DNA of 64,000 bases, taken from contig NZ_JACICA010000001.1 of NCBI RefSeq assembly GCF_014195585.1, positions 186,001 through 250,000 on the forward strand, read 5' to 3'. This DNA is from Alloprevotella rava (lineage in GTDB: Bacteria; Bacteroidota; Bacteroidia; Bacteroidales; Bacteroidaceae). Of the stretch, positions 1 to 8,630 are shown piece after piece. Made by a program: the position numbers and the translations under genes. Position 1 is the stretch's first letter, and each line of letters opens with the position of its first letter. The notes beneath the pieces were generated by a model, which ran no database searches, was not told the DNA's origin, and worked only from the letters and a program-made list of their open reading frames with translations.

Positions 1-1203
1 CTTTTGCGTGTCGCCCACAATCTCGCGAACGCGGTTGATGTTCTCCTCCGTACCCGTCACGCGGATATGGTCACCCATTTGCAGACGGAAGTTTCTGCGC
101 GCAAAGAGTGTCATACCAGCACGTGTCACGCGTGTCACGTTTACATTATAAAGGGAAGAGAAATGCAAGTCGTGGAATGTCAAACCGTTTACTTCAGGTT
201 TTGACACGATGAGTCGTTGTGAAATGTAGCGTTTCTCTCCTTCTGTCTCTTTTTGCCAGTCCTCGTCGAGGAGTTCACCCATCAAGGCGATGATAGCTTC
301 CTTGTCTGAAGTAGCAGTAACGATGTAGAGTTTCATTCCTTCTTCCATTACAGTACTTTCTTTCGGAATGAACATTTCGCCATCTTTCTTTGCACGAGAG
401 CAAACGAAGTCGCCCTTCACAAAGTTGTGAAGTTCTTGAAGCGTATGGCCCACTACGGCTTTGTTAGTAACGCGCAGAATGAAATGTTCGGGAACTGAAG
501 AAGGATCTGCCTCGTTGGCGTGTTCATATTCTTTGGCCTCTTTGTCGAGACTAACTTTGCAGATGTAGCGAATAGCGATGGTGGCACCGATGATACCCAC
601 AACGGCTAGCGGGTAGGCACAAGCGTAGCTACTACCTATGTTGAAACCTGGATCGTAGTCGGCACTTCCGCCCAGCAAACGAGGAAGGATGTTGTTGGCA
701 GCACCCAAACCTGGCGTGTTAGTAACCGCACCATAGAGAGTACCCGTCATCATGGCGAGATTCTTTTTGTTCAGTGGATCTCCAGGGGAGTAGAACCAAA
801 TGAAATAGAGCGCCAGCATGACAGCAATGTTGAGTACAATCAGTGCAGTGGAGAGAAGATTCATCTCAACCCCGCCTTTTTTGAATGTGGCAAAGAAGCC
901 AGGGCCCACCTGCAGACCAATGCAGTAGACAAAAAGCACCAAACCAAATTCTTTAATGAAATTGATGATGAGCGTTTGGTTGGCCATGGCTGTTGCCATT
1001 TCTCCGTTGGAGGGAGCCACTACAAACGTGTGGTAGAGGTGTCCGGCAAGGATTCCGACGAACAACACGAAGGTTACGCCGAGGGAAATTCCGCCCAGTT
1101 TAAGTTTGCCCAACTTTACACCCAACCAAATAACCAGCGCAAAGAGGAGTGCCAAATGCGCAGGCAGCACAGGGTTGTTGATGATTTTAATTAACCATTC
1201 CAT
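1..1203 (-). CDS. Putative YidE/YbjL/AspT-family transporter (partial, C-terminus outside window)
   Basis: This is a minus-strand gene that starts at ATG 1203 and runs off the left edge, leaving about 401 residues. The N-terminal ~200 residues are strongly hydrophobic, with several membrane segments and the glycine/asparagine-rich stretch TNTPGLGAANNILPRLLGG. Two RCK_C (TrkA-C-like) regulatory domains follow, at about residues 232-290 and 320-400. A membrane half, two RCK_C domains and a second membrane half is the usual plan of the aspartate:alanine exchanger-like (AspT/YidE) family, whose members are about 550 aa, so roughly 150 residues (the second membrane half) should lie outside the window. 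Substrate is unknown; many Bacteroidetes homologues are simply called putative transporters. Confidence in the family is high, in any substrate low. Confidence 0.88.
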   Translation of the reverse strand, partial: MEWLIKIINNPVLPAHLALLFALVIWLGVKLGKLKLGGISLGVTFVLFVGILAGHLYHTFVVAPSNGEMATAMANQTLIINFIKEFGLVLFVYCIGLQVGPGFFATFKKGGVEMNLLSTALIVLNIAVMLALYFIWFYSPGDPLNKKNLAMMTGTLYGAVTNTPGLGAANNILPRLLGGSADYDPGFNIGSSYACAYPLAVVGIIGATIAIRYICKVSLDKEAKEYEHANEADPSSVPEHFILRVTNKAVVGHTLQELHNFVKGDFVCSRAKKDGEMFIPKESTVMEEGMKLYIVTATSDKEAIIALMGELLDEDWQKETEGEKRYISQRLIVSKPEVNGLTFHDLHFSSLYNVNVTRVTRAGMTLFARRNFRLQMGDHIRVTGTEENINRVREIVGDTQK

Positions 1204-1318
1204 AAGTTAGAAAGAAATATGTAAGGAGTTACTTAGTTTTAAGTGCGGCGAAGTTAAACATTTTTAGCGGAAACCCTCCCGCTTTCTTTCCCTTTTTGCT
1301 GAAATGACGCAATTTTTA

Positions 1319-1326
1319 TATATTTG
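1319..1326 (+). promoter_or_regulatory. Bacteroidetes -7 promoter box TATATTTG
   Basis: TATATTTG matches TAnnTTTG exactly and lies about 115 nt upstream of the ATG at 1441. A TTTTG sequence about 25 nt further upstream is a plausible -33 element. It would drive the exported unknown protein that follows. Confidence 0.55.
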
Positions 1327-1440
1327 CAGCAGTTAGTTTCGAGGGGGAGTAGAAGGTTTTGATTTGCTATTTCTGAGTTTGCAAATGTACCCTTCTCCTT
1401 TCTTCCTACTCGATTCTTGTTTCACATAATCCTTTTAGTT

Positions 1441-2103
1441 ATGCGCCATACCTGTTTCTCCCTTCTTCTTTTTTTGGTCACTGTTGTAGCTTTTGCTCAG
1501 CAGCAGAAAGAGTTGCGCCGCTCAAAGACGGTTTTTCTCAATGAAGCTTTCCAAAAAGGTAGGATACTCCAAACGTTCAATCGCCACATAGATGATAGCG
1601 TCAATATCTTTCTGAAAGATGCCTCTCTCTGTTTTGTTCGCAAGGACACGATTTATAAGGCCTATCTCAATAATGTGTTAGGACTGCGGCTCGATACTGT
1701 GGAGTATAAGAAAGTGAATAATCAGATGGGGCGTGTAGTGGCTCGTCAGGGCTATAACTATTTGCTTTGCGTCACTACGGTGGATATGAATCGCCTCAAA
1801 GAAGAAACGTATAGCTCCAATAGCGAGGGTTTCTTTGATTTAGACATTCCCAGCGCTTCGGGCGTGAATGTCAACACTTTCTTTGAACTTGACCGCGACA
1901 AGCGGGAGTCCGATGTAGGCTATCCTTTGCAAGAAAAATACTATTTTTGGCTGTCGGGCAAGGAGATACCCGCCAACGAGACGCAAGTCAAGAAATTTGT
2001 GCGCCCCGAAATGAAGCAGGCTTTCCGCACCTTGATGGCCGACCGCTTCTGGAGTTGGAGAGATGAGAAAAGCCTCAAACAACTGCTGATGTATCTGCAA
2101 TAG
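1441..2103 (+). CDS. Exported protein of unknown function
   Basis: A 220-residue protein from ATG 1441. An upstream TTG at 1417 is in frame, but the ATG gives a clean signal peptide (MRHTCFSLLLFLVTVVAFAQ, cut after AFA or at Q). The mature part is rich in charged and aromatic residues with alternating strands and no membrane segment or catalytic motif that I recognise. It is probably periplasmic or surface-attached. It has its own upstream promoter and is followed by menA, which has a separate promoter, so it looks monocistronic. Function unknown. Confidence 0.75.
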   Translation: MRHTCFSLLLFLVTVVAFAQQQKELRRSKTVFLNEAFQKGRILQTFNRHIDDSVNIFLKDASLCFVRKDTIYKAYLNNVLGLRLDTVEYKKVNNQMGRVVARQGYNYLLCVTTVDMNRLKEETYSSNSEGFFDLDIPSASGVNVNTFFELDRDKRESDVGYPLQEKYYFWLSGKEIPANETQVKKFVRPEMKQAFRTLMADRFWSWRDEKSLKQLLMYLQ

Positions 2104-2206
2104 GGGCAGAGAAAAAGAACAGTAGAAGTCGGACTCGTTGGGATTCGCCAGTAAGTCCGGCTTCTTCGCTTTCGCGCGGCTTCTTGTCCCTCCCAGAATT
2201 ATTCAG

Positions 2207-2214
2207 TATTTTTG
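2207..2214 (+). promoter_or_regulatory. -7 promoter box TATTTTTG, leaderless menA transcript
   Basis: TATTTTTG ends 5 nt before the menA ATG at 2220. Bacteroidetes transcripts normally begin several bases downstream of this box, so the mRNA would begin at or next to the start codon. It rules out the in-frame TTG at 2184 as the start. Confidence 0.6.
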
Positions 2215-2219
2215 CCCTT

Positions 2220-3155
2220 ATGGAACAAGTTAGAAAGAACAGTGCTCGCGCTTGGCTATTGGCCGCGCGCCCAAAGACGCTCTCGGCAGCGCTCATCCCC
2301 GTTGTCACCTCCTCCGCTTTGGCTTTTGCCTCTGGCTCGTTCCGTCTTCTGGCCGCGTTGGGCTGTATGCTCTTTGCCGCGTTGATGCAAATAGCAGCTA
2401 ATTTTATCAATGACCTTTTTGATTTCTTGAAGGGGACGGATGGCGAAGAACGCCTTGGTCCTGAACGCGCTTGCGCGCAGGGCTGGATAAGTCCGTCTTC
2501 GATGAAGCGCGGAATAGCTCTCATGTTGGTGCTCGCAACTATTGTGGGCTTGGCCACTTTCTACGCCTCGCTCATCACAAGTCCCTCGGCCTTTGTGGCG
2601 GACAATCTCTCGCTGGTTACGGTCTATTTCCTGCTCGTGGGCTTGGCTTGTTTAGTGTTTGCTTTCCTTTATACCACGCTGCTGAGCTACTGCGGACTGG
2701 GCGATGTCCTCGTCTATGTCTTTTTTGGCTTTGTCCCCGTAACGGGTACTTATTTCTTGCTGACAGGAAGGCTCATTCCCGAAGTGTGGTGGCTCAGTGC
2801 TGCGGTGGGACTGATTACCGATACGCTTCTCGTGCTCAATAATTATCGTGACCGCGATACGGACCGCGCCTGTGGCAAGCGCACCTTGATAGCCGTACTT
2901 GGTGGGTGTTTTGGCAGTGGGTTCTATTTGTTGCAAGGTGTCTTCGGTGTGTTGTGCTTTTCCGCCCTTGCTTTCTATGGTCGCCTATATGCCCCGCTCG
3001 CAATGCTTTACCTACTCCCGCATTTTCTTACTTGGCGCGAGATGGTGCGTATCAATCGTGGGCGCGAATTGAACAAAATCCTTGGCAAGACTTCTCGCAA
3101 TATGCTTTTCTTTGCTTGCCTCGCTGTCCTTTCTCTCGTCTTCTGCATTCTGTGA
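2220..3155 (+). CDS. menA: 1,4-dihydroxy-2-naphthoate polyprenyltransferase MenA
   Basis: A 311-residue UbiA-superfamily prenyltransferase that joins a polyprenyl chain to 1,4-dihydroxy-2-naphthoate in the membrane, giving demethylmenaquinone. Both Asp-rich Mg-diphosphate motifs are visible: NDLFDFLKGTDGEERLGP at about residue 64 and NNYRDRDTDRACGKRTL at about residue 207, the latter typical of MenA rather than UbiA. About eight to nine membrane segments are seen. Start chosen at ATG 2220 because the promoter box lies between the alternative TTG 2184 and this ATG. Menaquinone is the electron donor for the NrfHA nitrite reductase encoded further on in this window. Confidence 0.93.
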   Translation: MEQVRKNSARAWLLAARPKTLSAALIPVVTSSALAFASGSFRLLAALGCMLFAALMQIAANFINDLFDFLKGTDGEERLGPERACAQGWISPSSMKRGIALMLVLATIVGLATFYASLITSPSAFVADNLSLVTVYFLLVGLACLVFAFLYTTLLSYCGLGDVLVYVFFGFVPVTGTYFLLTGRLIPEVWWLSAAVGLITDTLLVLNNYRDRDTDRACGKRTLIAVLGGCFGSGFYLLQGVFGVLCFSALAFYGRLYAPLAMLYLLPHFLTWREMVRINRGRELNKILGKTSRNMLFFACLAVLSLVFCIL

Positions 3156-3246
3156 GTCGCCTTTCTGGGCACATCTCATCTGTCCGACGCAGGATGCGTC
3201 GCACTGCAAGCGTAGAGGGAGAAAACCTTACGATTAGAGGTGGATG

Positions 3247-3354
3247 CTGTGTGACACCGCCGGTGTCGGAGGATGGGAGAGCTTCACCTCCACGGGTTCA
3301 CCCTTCGGGCATCACCCGCGGTTACGCATGGTGTGTCCCCGCCGGGGACAGTGG
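3247..3354. repeat. Three-hairpin CCGG-rich dispersed repeat, copy 1
   Basis: About 108 bp holding three consecutive stem-loops: GACACCGCCGGTGTC, a GGGTTCACCC-type stem, and GTCCCCGCCGGGGAC, with ACCCGCGGTTACGCATGG between the last two. A diverged copy lies at 27852-27962. It is G+C rich compared with its surroundings and resembles REP/BIME-type repeats. Short open frames across it are not convincing genes. Confidence 0.75.
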
Positions 3355-3403
3355 GTGCGTAACAAGCTTTTTCTTCTCCTCCTCCCAAGAAAAACTCTGT
3401 TTT

Positions 3404-3570
3404 TTGTTGTCACGTTGTCACACAGGAGGAAAGGTGTTGATATATAAGTGCTTAAGTGCGTGACAACAGTGTGACAATGAATTTTTGTTGTCACACTGCT
3501 GTCACGCGCATAATAGATAGATTTTCAAATGGTTATACTCAAAATGTGACAACGTGACGACGTGACAACA
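3404..3570. repeat. TTGTTGTCAC four-unit palindromic element, copy A
   Basis: An outer inverted repeat (TTGTTGTCACGTTGTCACAC at the left, matching TGTGACAACGTGACGACG at the right) encloses an inner inverted repeat (GCGTGACAACAGTGTGACAA against TTGTTGTCACACTGCTGTC). Copies B and C are at 29688-29875 and 37766-37930. The spacers between units differ while the units are conserved, as expected of a REPIN or MITE-like mobile palindrome. Confidence 0.75.
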
Positions 3571-3618
3571 GAAATACAAACTCTCAGGAGGAGTGTGAGC
3601 GCGTGTACTTCCGACCCT

Positions 3619-3710
3619 TCTTATTGTTGTCTTCGCCACAATAAGCGCGCCAGCTGGCATCCTTATTCTGTCAGCTGACATCCTTATTGTATTTCCCAAC
3701 GCAATAAGGA
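3619..3710. repeat. AATAAGG/CAGCTG palindromic repeat cluster, copy 1
   Basis: Several CCTTATT/AATAAGG units separated by about 15-20 nt, two of them linked by CAGCTGGCAT or CAGCTGACAT. It follows copy A of the TTGTTGTCAC element within 50 bp. Other copies are listed at 8193, 27995, 37626, 48051 and 58514, and there is a partial unit near 61243. The rest of 3711-3984 shows no gene. Confidence 0.7.
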
Positions 3711-3984
3711 TATTTTGGGGTTATCCATATAGCTTATATGCCCCTCTTTTGCGGAATGTTTTACCATCGCTTCTGAACTATCGCTATCTCCCTCTGATTT
3801 TTATTTTTTATTACGCAAAAAATTCTTCAACCCTTTGAATAGTTTGAATAAAGCTTCATTTATAACGCTTTATTGAGTGGAGATTCGGTTGTCTTGGTTT
3901 GAGTGTTGGTGATATCTGTTTGAAGGTGGAGTTGCTGAAGTGCAGATGATGAGTAGAGGCTACGTCTCCGCACCTACTAACAAT

Positions 3985-4018
3985 ATAGGCCGTAAGATTC
4001 TCTTTTCTTACGGCCTAA
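3985..4018 (-). terminator. Intrinsic terminator after the 112-aa lipoprotein gene
   Basis: An 11-bp perfect stem (AGGCCGTAAGA at 3987-3997, TCTTACGGCCT at 4006-4016) with an 8-nt loop. It lies downstream of the minus-strand gene ending at 4088 and has A/T-rich sequence on both sides. Confidence 0.6.
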
Positions 4019-4087
4019 TATTTGTTTGTGCTTGGAGTAATCAAGAATTACTTGGTTTGCACGGTTTTTATTTCAAACTATTGTTTT

Positions 4088-4426
4088 CTACTTTTGCTTG
4101 GTATAGACAATTTCTCCAATCGACAATTTGTCATTCTTTATTGATCCCGTCATCGTCTCTTCCTTGTTTGTCTTTGGGTCTTTTGATGTAAGAGTGATGA
4201 GGGGCGGATTGTATGTGTAAGTTCCTTTGACAGATTCTGTTTCTTCTTTGCTCTGTAGAGTGTATAAGAATTCTGTTTTATTAAAAACTAAGGTTCTAAC
4301 ACCTTCGCCTTCATCGGGACATACCCATGTGGTTCCTTTTAGAGATGCAGTTTCGTCATCATCGGATGAGCAAGAAACAAAAAGCATTGGCAGCATTGCC
4401 AAGAGTAAGAATAAGTACTTTTTCAT
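4088..4426 (-). CDS. Small lipoprotein, lipocalin/META-like fold suspected
   Basis: A 112-residue protein with a lipoprotein signal peptide: MKKYLFLLLAMLPMLFVSC, lipobox LFVSC with the lipidated Cys at 19, followed by SSDDDE, the acidic stretch common in Bacteroidetes surface lipoproteins. The rest (LKGTTWVCPDEGEG... then alternating strands) resembles small lipocalin-like or META-like proteins of Bacteroidales. No enzymatic motif. The DUF1266 gene lies just upstream (26 nt) on the same strand, so the two may be co-transcribed, ending at the hairpin at 3985. Confidence 0.8.
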   Translation of the reverse strand: MKKYLFLLLAMLPMLFVSCSSDDDETASLKGTTWVCPDEGEGVRTLVFNKTEFLYTLQSKEETESVKGTYTYNPPLITLTSKDPKTNKEETMTGSIKNDKLSIGEIVYTKQK

Positions 4427-4451
4427 AAAGCTATTTTTAATTATTAAAATG

Positions 4452-5354
4452 TTATTCCGCGAACGGAATTTGTTGCCAGGGGCTCTTGGGGTCTGTGAAC
4501 ATTTCTTTGGCGTGACCTGCCATCACTGCAAAGTAGTTGGCTGTGCCGCACCAGAGACAGCGGCCTATGATATAGCTTTTTCCGTAGTCTTCCCAGGATG
4601 TGAGCGACTGATGGGCAATGTCATCGGCAGCATCAACATAGTGCCAAACATCTGCTTCAGTAATGTATTTCTGTTCGAGACACAAACGAGCCACAAAAAC
4701 CAAACGACCAGAATCCCAAGCGTCGGGACCGATGCGGGCAAAGTCGGCTTCGTCCTTGATGATGCCTTCTTTGATCATTGATGGCATAGCTTCAAAAGCG
4801 TTTTGCACCTGCTCCCAGCAGTCGATGGCATCTTCTTCATTTTCTAAATTTTGAATGAGATATTGCTGAATGGCTTGTTTGTCTTTCAATTTCAAAGATT
4901 CGACAACAAAAGGGAAGAAGCGACGCGAGCCTGCCAACTTGAAATAGTCGAGTTTTGCTTTGGCCGATTCTCCATCAAAGATGCCGTAAGCAGTGGAGAG
5001 TAAGTCGCGATCACTCCAAGAGTTACCACCTGTTTTGAGAGAATTCATGTAAGTGCCTTTTTGCTTTGAATAGACTCCGCTTAAAAGGATTTTTCGTTGT
5101 TGCTCTTCGCTCAATGTGGTTTTTTTATCCATGCGGAAACCGCCTCGTATGACTCCGAAGAGCGCTTTGATGATGGGTAATGTTCTGTAGATGAAATATC
5201 CAAGGAATGCTAAGCCTACCCAGATGAGCATTATCATCGTTAGTTTGTTGTTACTAGCTTCCATCTCCTCACTTGTAGGATAGTTTTCGGCTACTGCACT
5301 CTGTGCTACCATGAAGAGCATAACCGAGAGTGCAAATGTCGTTTTCTTAATCAT
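4452..5354 (-). CDS. DUF1266-domain membrane protein
   Basis: A 300-residue protein: N-terminal signal peptide or first membrane segment (about 1-22, ending SAVAE), a second hydrophobic segment (about 38-58), then a soluble domain. The C-terminal ~180 residues match the DUF1266 pattern, including AWDSGRLVFVARLCLEQKYI and SLTSWEDYGKSYIIGR. DUF1266 proteins (for example YbeR/YbeU of E. coli) have no established function. The phosphodiesterase gene ends only 23 nt upstream, so this gene may belong to the same transcription unit as the genes at 5378-6498. Confidence 0.82.
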   Translation of the reverse strand: MIKKTTFALSVMLFMVAQSAVAENYPTSEEMEASNNKLTMIMLIWVGLAFLGYFIYRTLPIIKALFGVIRGGFRMDKKTTLSEEQQRKILLSGVYSKQKGTYMNSLKTGGNSWSDRDLLSTAYGIFDGESAKAKLDYFKLAGSRRFFPFVVESLKLKDKQAIQQYLIQNLENEEDAIDCWEQVQNAFEAMPSMIKEGIIKDEADFARIGPDAWDSGRLVFVARLCLEQKYITEADVWHYVDAADDIAHQSLTSWEDYGKSYIIGRCLWCGTANYFAVMAGHAKEMFTDPKSPWQQIPFAE

Positions 5355-5377
5355 AATTATTATGGTTGTAGTTATAC

Positions 5378-5884
5378 CTATTTATCTTTTCTTTTTTCGC
5401 CCAACTCAATCACTTCTAAGTCCTTAAATTCTTTTCCGTCGACGGTGAAGCGGACAAGTGTGCGCACCTTTTGCCATCCTTGCAAGCCTGCTGCACCGGG
5501 ATTGATATGTAGGCAGCGGAGCGTTTTGTCGTAGAGGATTTTGAGAATGTGGCTATGTCCAGAGATGAAGAGGTCGGGCGGACTGGTGTACATTCTCCCA
5601 ACGATGGAGCGATCGTAGTTGCCTGGGTAGCCGCCGATGTGTTTTATCATGATATCGGCAGCTTCGCATTTGAACCGCAAGAGGTCGGGGAACATGCGTC
5701 TGAGGTCGCCACCGTCGCAGTTTCCACAAACGGCGCGGAAAGGCTTGAAGGCTTGAAAGCGTTCGGCAAGTTCTGTAGAACCAATATCGCCCGCGTGCCA
5801 GACTTCATCAACATCGGCGAAATACTTCTCGTAGCGTTCGTCCCAATAAGAATGAGTGTCGGAAAGCAGACCGATGCGTTTCAT
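5378..5884 (-). CDS. YfcE/MJ0936-family metallophosphoesterase
   Basis: A 168-residue calcineurin-like phosphoesterase, the usual length of the YfcE group. All metal-binding motifs are present in order: SDTH at residues 8-11, GDIGS near 32, GNCD near 54, GHSH near 109 and HINPGA near 131. Members hydrolyse phosphodiesters with two metal ions; the physiological substrate is generally unknown. Its start overlaps the stop of the cytidylate-kinase-like gene upstream by 4 nt, which implies translational coupling. It is cytoplasmic. Confidence 0.9.
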   Translation of the reverse strand: MKRIGLLSDTHSYWDERYEKYFADVDEVWHAGDIGSTELAERFQAFKPFRAVCGNCDGGDLRRMFPDLLRFKCEAADIMIKHIGGYPGNYDRSIVGRMYTSPPDLFISGHSHILKILYDKTLRCLHINPGAAGLQGWQKVRTLVRFTVDGKEFKDLEVIELGEKRKDK

Positions 5885-6498
5885 AGCCCAAACTTTGCTT
5901 TCACGAACTCCTTGATGATTTCGCCGCTTTTTTCAATACCTACAACGCTGGTGTTGAGACAAAGGTGGTATGTGTCGGCTTCGCCCCATGTGCGCGAACT
6001 ATAGAAATTATAGAACTCGGCACGTTCGCTTTCTCCCTTTTCGAGCAAGCGACGAGCTGCTTTGCGCTCCACGTTGTGGCGTTCCATCACGCGCGATATG
6101 CGGTCTTCATAGTTGGCCGTGAGAAAGATGTTGATGCAGCGCGGATTATCGCGCAGAATATAGTCGGCAGCGCGGCCAATGAAAACACAACTGCGCGTGC
6201 TGGCAGCTTTAAGAATGGCTTCGCTCTGAAGGCGGAAGAGCGCCTCTTCTGAGATAGAATTGTTGTAGTATTCGCCCGTTCCAATCATAGGAATGACGGA
6301 GCGGAAGGCATTACCGAAGAAACCTTTCTTTTCATCGTTTTTCTCAAAGATTTCTTCGCAGTAGCCACTCTCTTTTGCCGCTACGGCAAGGATTTCTTTA
6401 TCATAGTAGTCCATGTCGAACTCTTTCGCCAGAAAATGTCCGATGGCGCGGCCGCCAGCTCCAAGTTGCCGTCCGATAGTGATGATAAATGGTTCCAT
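5881..6498 (-). CDS. Cytidylate kinase-like family protein
   Basis: A 205-residue P-loop kinase. The N-terminus ITIGRQLGAGGRAIGHFLA carries the modified nucleotide-binding loop typical of the Cytidylate_kin2 (AAA_26) family. A nucleoside-monophosphate-kinase-like core follows, with SCVFIGRAADYIL near residue 103 and a lid rich in Arg (RISRVMERHNVERKAARRLL). Family members are related to CMP kinase, but few have been assayed, so the substrate is not certain. Coupled by a 4-nt overlap to the phosphoesterase that follows it. Confidence 0.85.
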   Translation of the reverse strand: MEPFIITIGRQLGAGGRAIGHFLAKEFDMDYYDKEILAVAAKESGYCEEIFEKNDEKKGFFGNAFRSVIPMIGTGEYYNNSISEEALFRLQSEAILKAASTRSCVFIGRAADYILRDNPRCINIFLTANYEDRISRVMERHNVERKAARRLLEKGESERAEFYNFYSSRTWGEADTYHLCLNTSVVGIEKSGEIIKEFVKAKFGL

Positions 6499-6568
6499 AA
6501 ATTTTAGTTATAAGTTGAGCGAGCCGAGTAGCGAAGTTTCTGAAACGTTGCTTTCTTCTCTTGCTCTT

Positions 6569-7960
6569 TTATTTTACCAGTCTTTTGAGTTTTCTCACTT
6601 GTTGCGCCTGTAGCGTGATGGCAATTAAGAACGCCAAAATATCAGCAGCAGGGAGAGAGAAGATAACACCATTAACGGGATTGCTGAAGATGTGGGGCAA
6701 AATCAGAATCATCGGGAGGAGGAAGATGAGCTGGCGCGTGAGAGCGAAGAATATGCTCTTTCCCGAGAAGCCGATACTCTGGAAGAATGCCACCGACATA
6801 ATCTGAATGCCGACGAGCGGGAATGTGGCCACCATGATGCGCAGCGTGTGGGCTGCTTGCTGAATCAGGGCGGGCGAATCCTTTGCGAAGAGAGTGGCCA
6901 ATGGCGTTGCAAAGATGAAGCACGCCAAACATCCCGTTGTGGTGATACATGTTGCAAATATAATAGCCTTTTTGAGGACTTCCAATAAACGGTCGTATTT
7001 TTGTGCACCATAATTGTAACCTGCAATGGGCTGCATTCCTTGGTTCAGGCCGATGACAATCATGACGATGAAAAGTACAAGGCGATTGGAAATGCCATAT
7101 CCACCTACGGCTATATCGCCTCCAATGCTGGTTTCGTTACCGTATTGCGTCAGGCTGCGGGTGATGAGAATTGCCACAAGGCAGGCGCAGAGATTTATCA
7201 AAAATTGCGGTAGACCCGTGATAAGTGATTTCTTGATAATGTTCCAGCGAATGTTGGGGAGTTTTGGTTCCAGATGTACGAGGTTTGATTTGTCAGCGAA
7301 GAGATGGAACTGCCACATCAGCATGATGAGCTGCGAGCACACTGTGGCGAGTGCTGCGCCACGAATGCCCCAATGAAACACGAAAATGAAGAGTGGTGCA
7401 AGTAAACAGTTACACACCACCGTACCGATAGTTGCCATCATGGCTTTCTGCGGGCGGTTGGTGGAACGAAGCAGAGCGTTCAGTCCCAAATACATGTGAG
7501 TCACAACATTGCCTGCAAGTATAACAGTCATAAAATCGTGAGCGGGCCCAATCGTCACATCGCTCGCTCCGAAAAAGCGCAAGATGGGAGTGAGGAACAC
7601 CTGCAAGATAAATCCCAGCGAAAGCCCCATGGTGAGGTTCATGAAGAGCACATTTCCCAGAATGTCCTGTGCCGTTTTGTAGTCTTTCTGCCCCAGGCGA
7701 ATAGACATCAGCGTCGAACCACCCACGCCTACCATAGCTCCAAAAGCAGCCGTAAGCAGCATAACAGGCCCTGTTAGCGCCAATCCCATAATGGCCTCAG
7801 GGCCGACACCTTGTCCAATGAAAATACCATCGATGATATTGTAAATGGACGATGCCGCCATGGCAACGATGGCCGGTATGGCATATTGCATCAAAAGTTT
7901 CCCTACAGGCTGTTCGCCCAAGGCGTTGAATTGTTTCTGCTTCTCTCCTGTCATAAGCAT
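6569..7960 (-). CDS. MATE-family efflux transporter
   Basis: A 463-residue polytopic protein with about 12 membrane segments in two similar halves, as in MATE antiporters. Typical stretches are VGKLLMQYAIPAIVAMAASS near the N-terminus and the NQGMQPIAGYNYGAQK motif in the second half. These carriers export organic cations or drugs using sodium or proton gradients. ATG 7960 is used; ATG 7954 two codons on is equally possible. A promoter box lies 14 nt upstream. The 70-nt gap to the downstream kinase-like gene leaves open whether they form one transcript. Confidence 0.93.
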   Translation of the reverse strand: MLMTGEKQKQFNALGEQPVGKLLMQYAIPAIVAMAASSIYNIIDGIFIGQGVGPEAIMGLALTGPVMLLTAAFGAMVGVGGSTLMSIRLGQKDYKTAQDILGNVLFMNLTMGLSLGFILQVFLTPILRFFGASDVTIGPAHDFMTVILAGNVVTHMYLGLNALLRSTNRPQKAMMATIGTVVCNCLLAPLFIFVFHWGIRGAALATVCSQLIMLMWQFHLFADKSNLVHLEPKLPNIRWNIIKKSLITGLPQFLINLCACLVAILITRSLTQYGNETSIGGDIAVGGYGISNRLVLFIVMIVIGLNQGMQPIAGYNYGAQKYDRLLEVLKKAIIFATCITTTGCLACFIFATPLATLFAKDSPALIQQAAHTLRIMVATFPLVGIQIMSVAFFQSIGFSGKSIFFALTRQLIFLLPMILILPHIFSNPVNGVIFSLPAADILAFLIAITLQAQQVRKLKRLVK

Positions 7961-7974
7961 AGTCTTTTCTGCGG

Positions 7975-7982
7975 CAAAGTTA
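7975..7982 (-). promoter_or_regulatory. -7 promoter box TAACTTTG for the MATE gene
   Basis: Minus-strand TAACTTTG matches TAnnTTTG and ends 14 nt before the ATG at 7960, so the 5' leader would be only a few bases long. Confidence 0.5.
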
Positions 7983-8192
7983 CGACTTTTTGTGCAAAAG
8001 GTGTTGAGTTTTGTTTTACTGCCGAATTATTTGACAATCTGTTTTCTTCATCTAGCGCGAGATTTTATTGTTTTAGCTGAAAAATGTCTTTGAGCGAACG
8101 TGAGCTTTTATAGATTTAGTGAAAAATTGCCTTTGGGAGTAGGTTGATAAGTCTAAAAAGTGTTTTTTTTACTGAGGAAAGGCTCTACTTTC

Positions 8193-8285
8193 CCTTATCC
8201 TGTTTGAAAATACAATAAGGCTGTCAGCTGGCATCCTTATTGCGTTTGAAAATATCCTTATTGTATTTTTCGACATCCTTATTGG
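8193..8285. repeat. AATAAGG/CAGCTG palindromic repeat cluster, copy 2
   Basis: Units read CCTTATCC, CAATAAGG, a CTGTCAGCTGGCATCCTTAT linker, then two more CCTTATTG units. It lies in the 670-bp gap between the MATE gene and the carboxyltransferase operon. Apart from this repeat and the promoters at 8434 and 8576, that gap shows no gene. Confidence 0.7.
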
Positions 8286-8433
8286 GCAGGTCAAACCAGT
8301 AGGACAAATACGATAACCTCTCTATTTCAATTTTAATTTCAAGCCATTCTCGTCGTATTAAAATAAGAATTGTGTTTACAATTATAGATGTGTTAGCCCC
8401 TTTCTAAAGAGAATTGTATGCTTTCTCTTTTCT

Positions 8434-8583
8434 TATTTTTGCCCGCAGCCTTCATTATTAGTCGCTAATAAGAAAAAGAGGCGACAGATGGCTGAAAAAT
8501 GTTGGATAACTCAATGCTCTGAATCGTCAAAGTCTAAAAAAAAGCGCGTTTCTTTGTGCTTTGCGGGCTTTATCGTATTTTTG
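8434..8583 (+). promoter_or_regulatory. Two tandem -7 promoter boxes upstream of the carboxyltransferase operon
   Basis: TATTTTTG occurs at 8434-8441 and again at 8576-8583. The second has a TTTG at 8553-8556, 19 nt upstream, which is the expected -33 spacing, and lies about 47 nt before the ATG at 8631. A small palindrome (TTATTAG, loop, CTAATAA) lies between the two at about 8455-8471 and could be a protein-binding site. Confidence 0.5.
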
Positions 8584-8630
8584 CACAGATATATAATAAA
8601 GGTGTAAGCTAAAACATAAAATAAAGCTCT

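Noticed and set aside
3244-3463. Overlapping small open frames (67-185 codons) across the gap after menA
   Set aside because: They run through the CCGG and TTGTTGTCAC repeats and have no ribosome-binding context or recognisable domain; repeats explain them.
3502-3699. Peptides with NTIRMSAD-like sequence, also near 37605, 47974 and 58504
   Set aside because: The same peptide arises whenever the AATAAGG/CAGCTG repeat is translated in one frame, so it is a repeat signature rather than a gene family.
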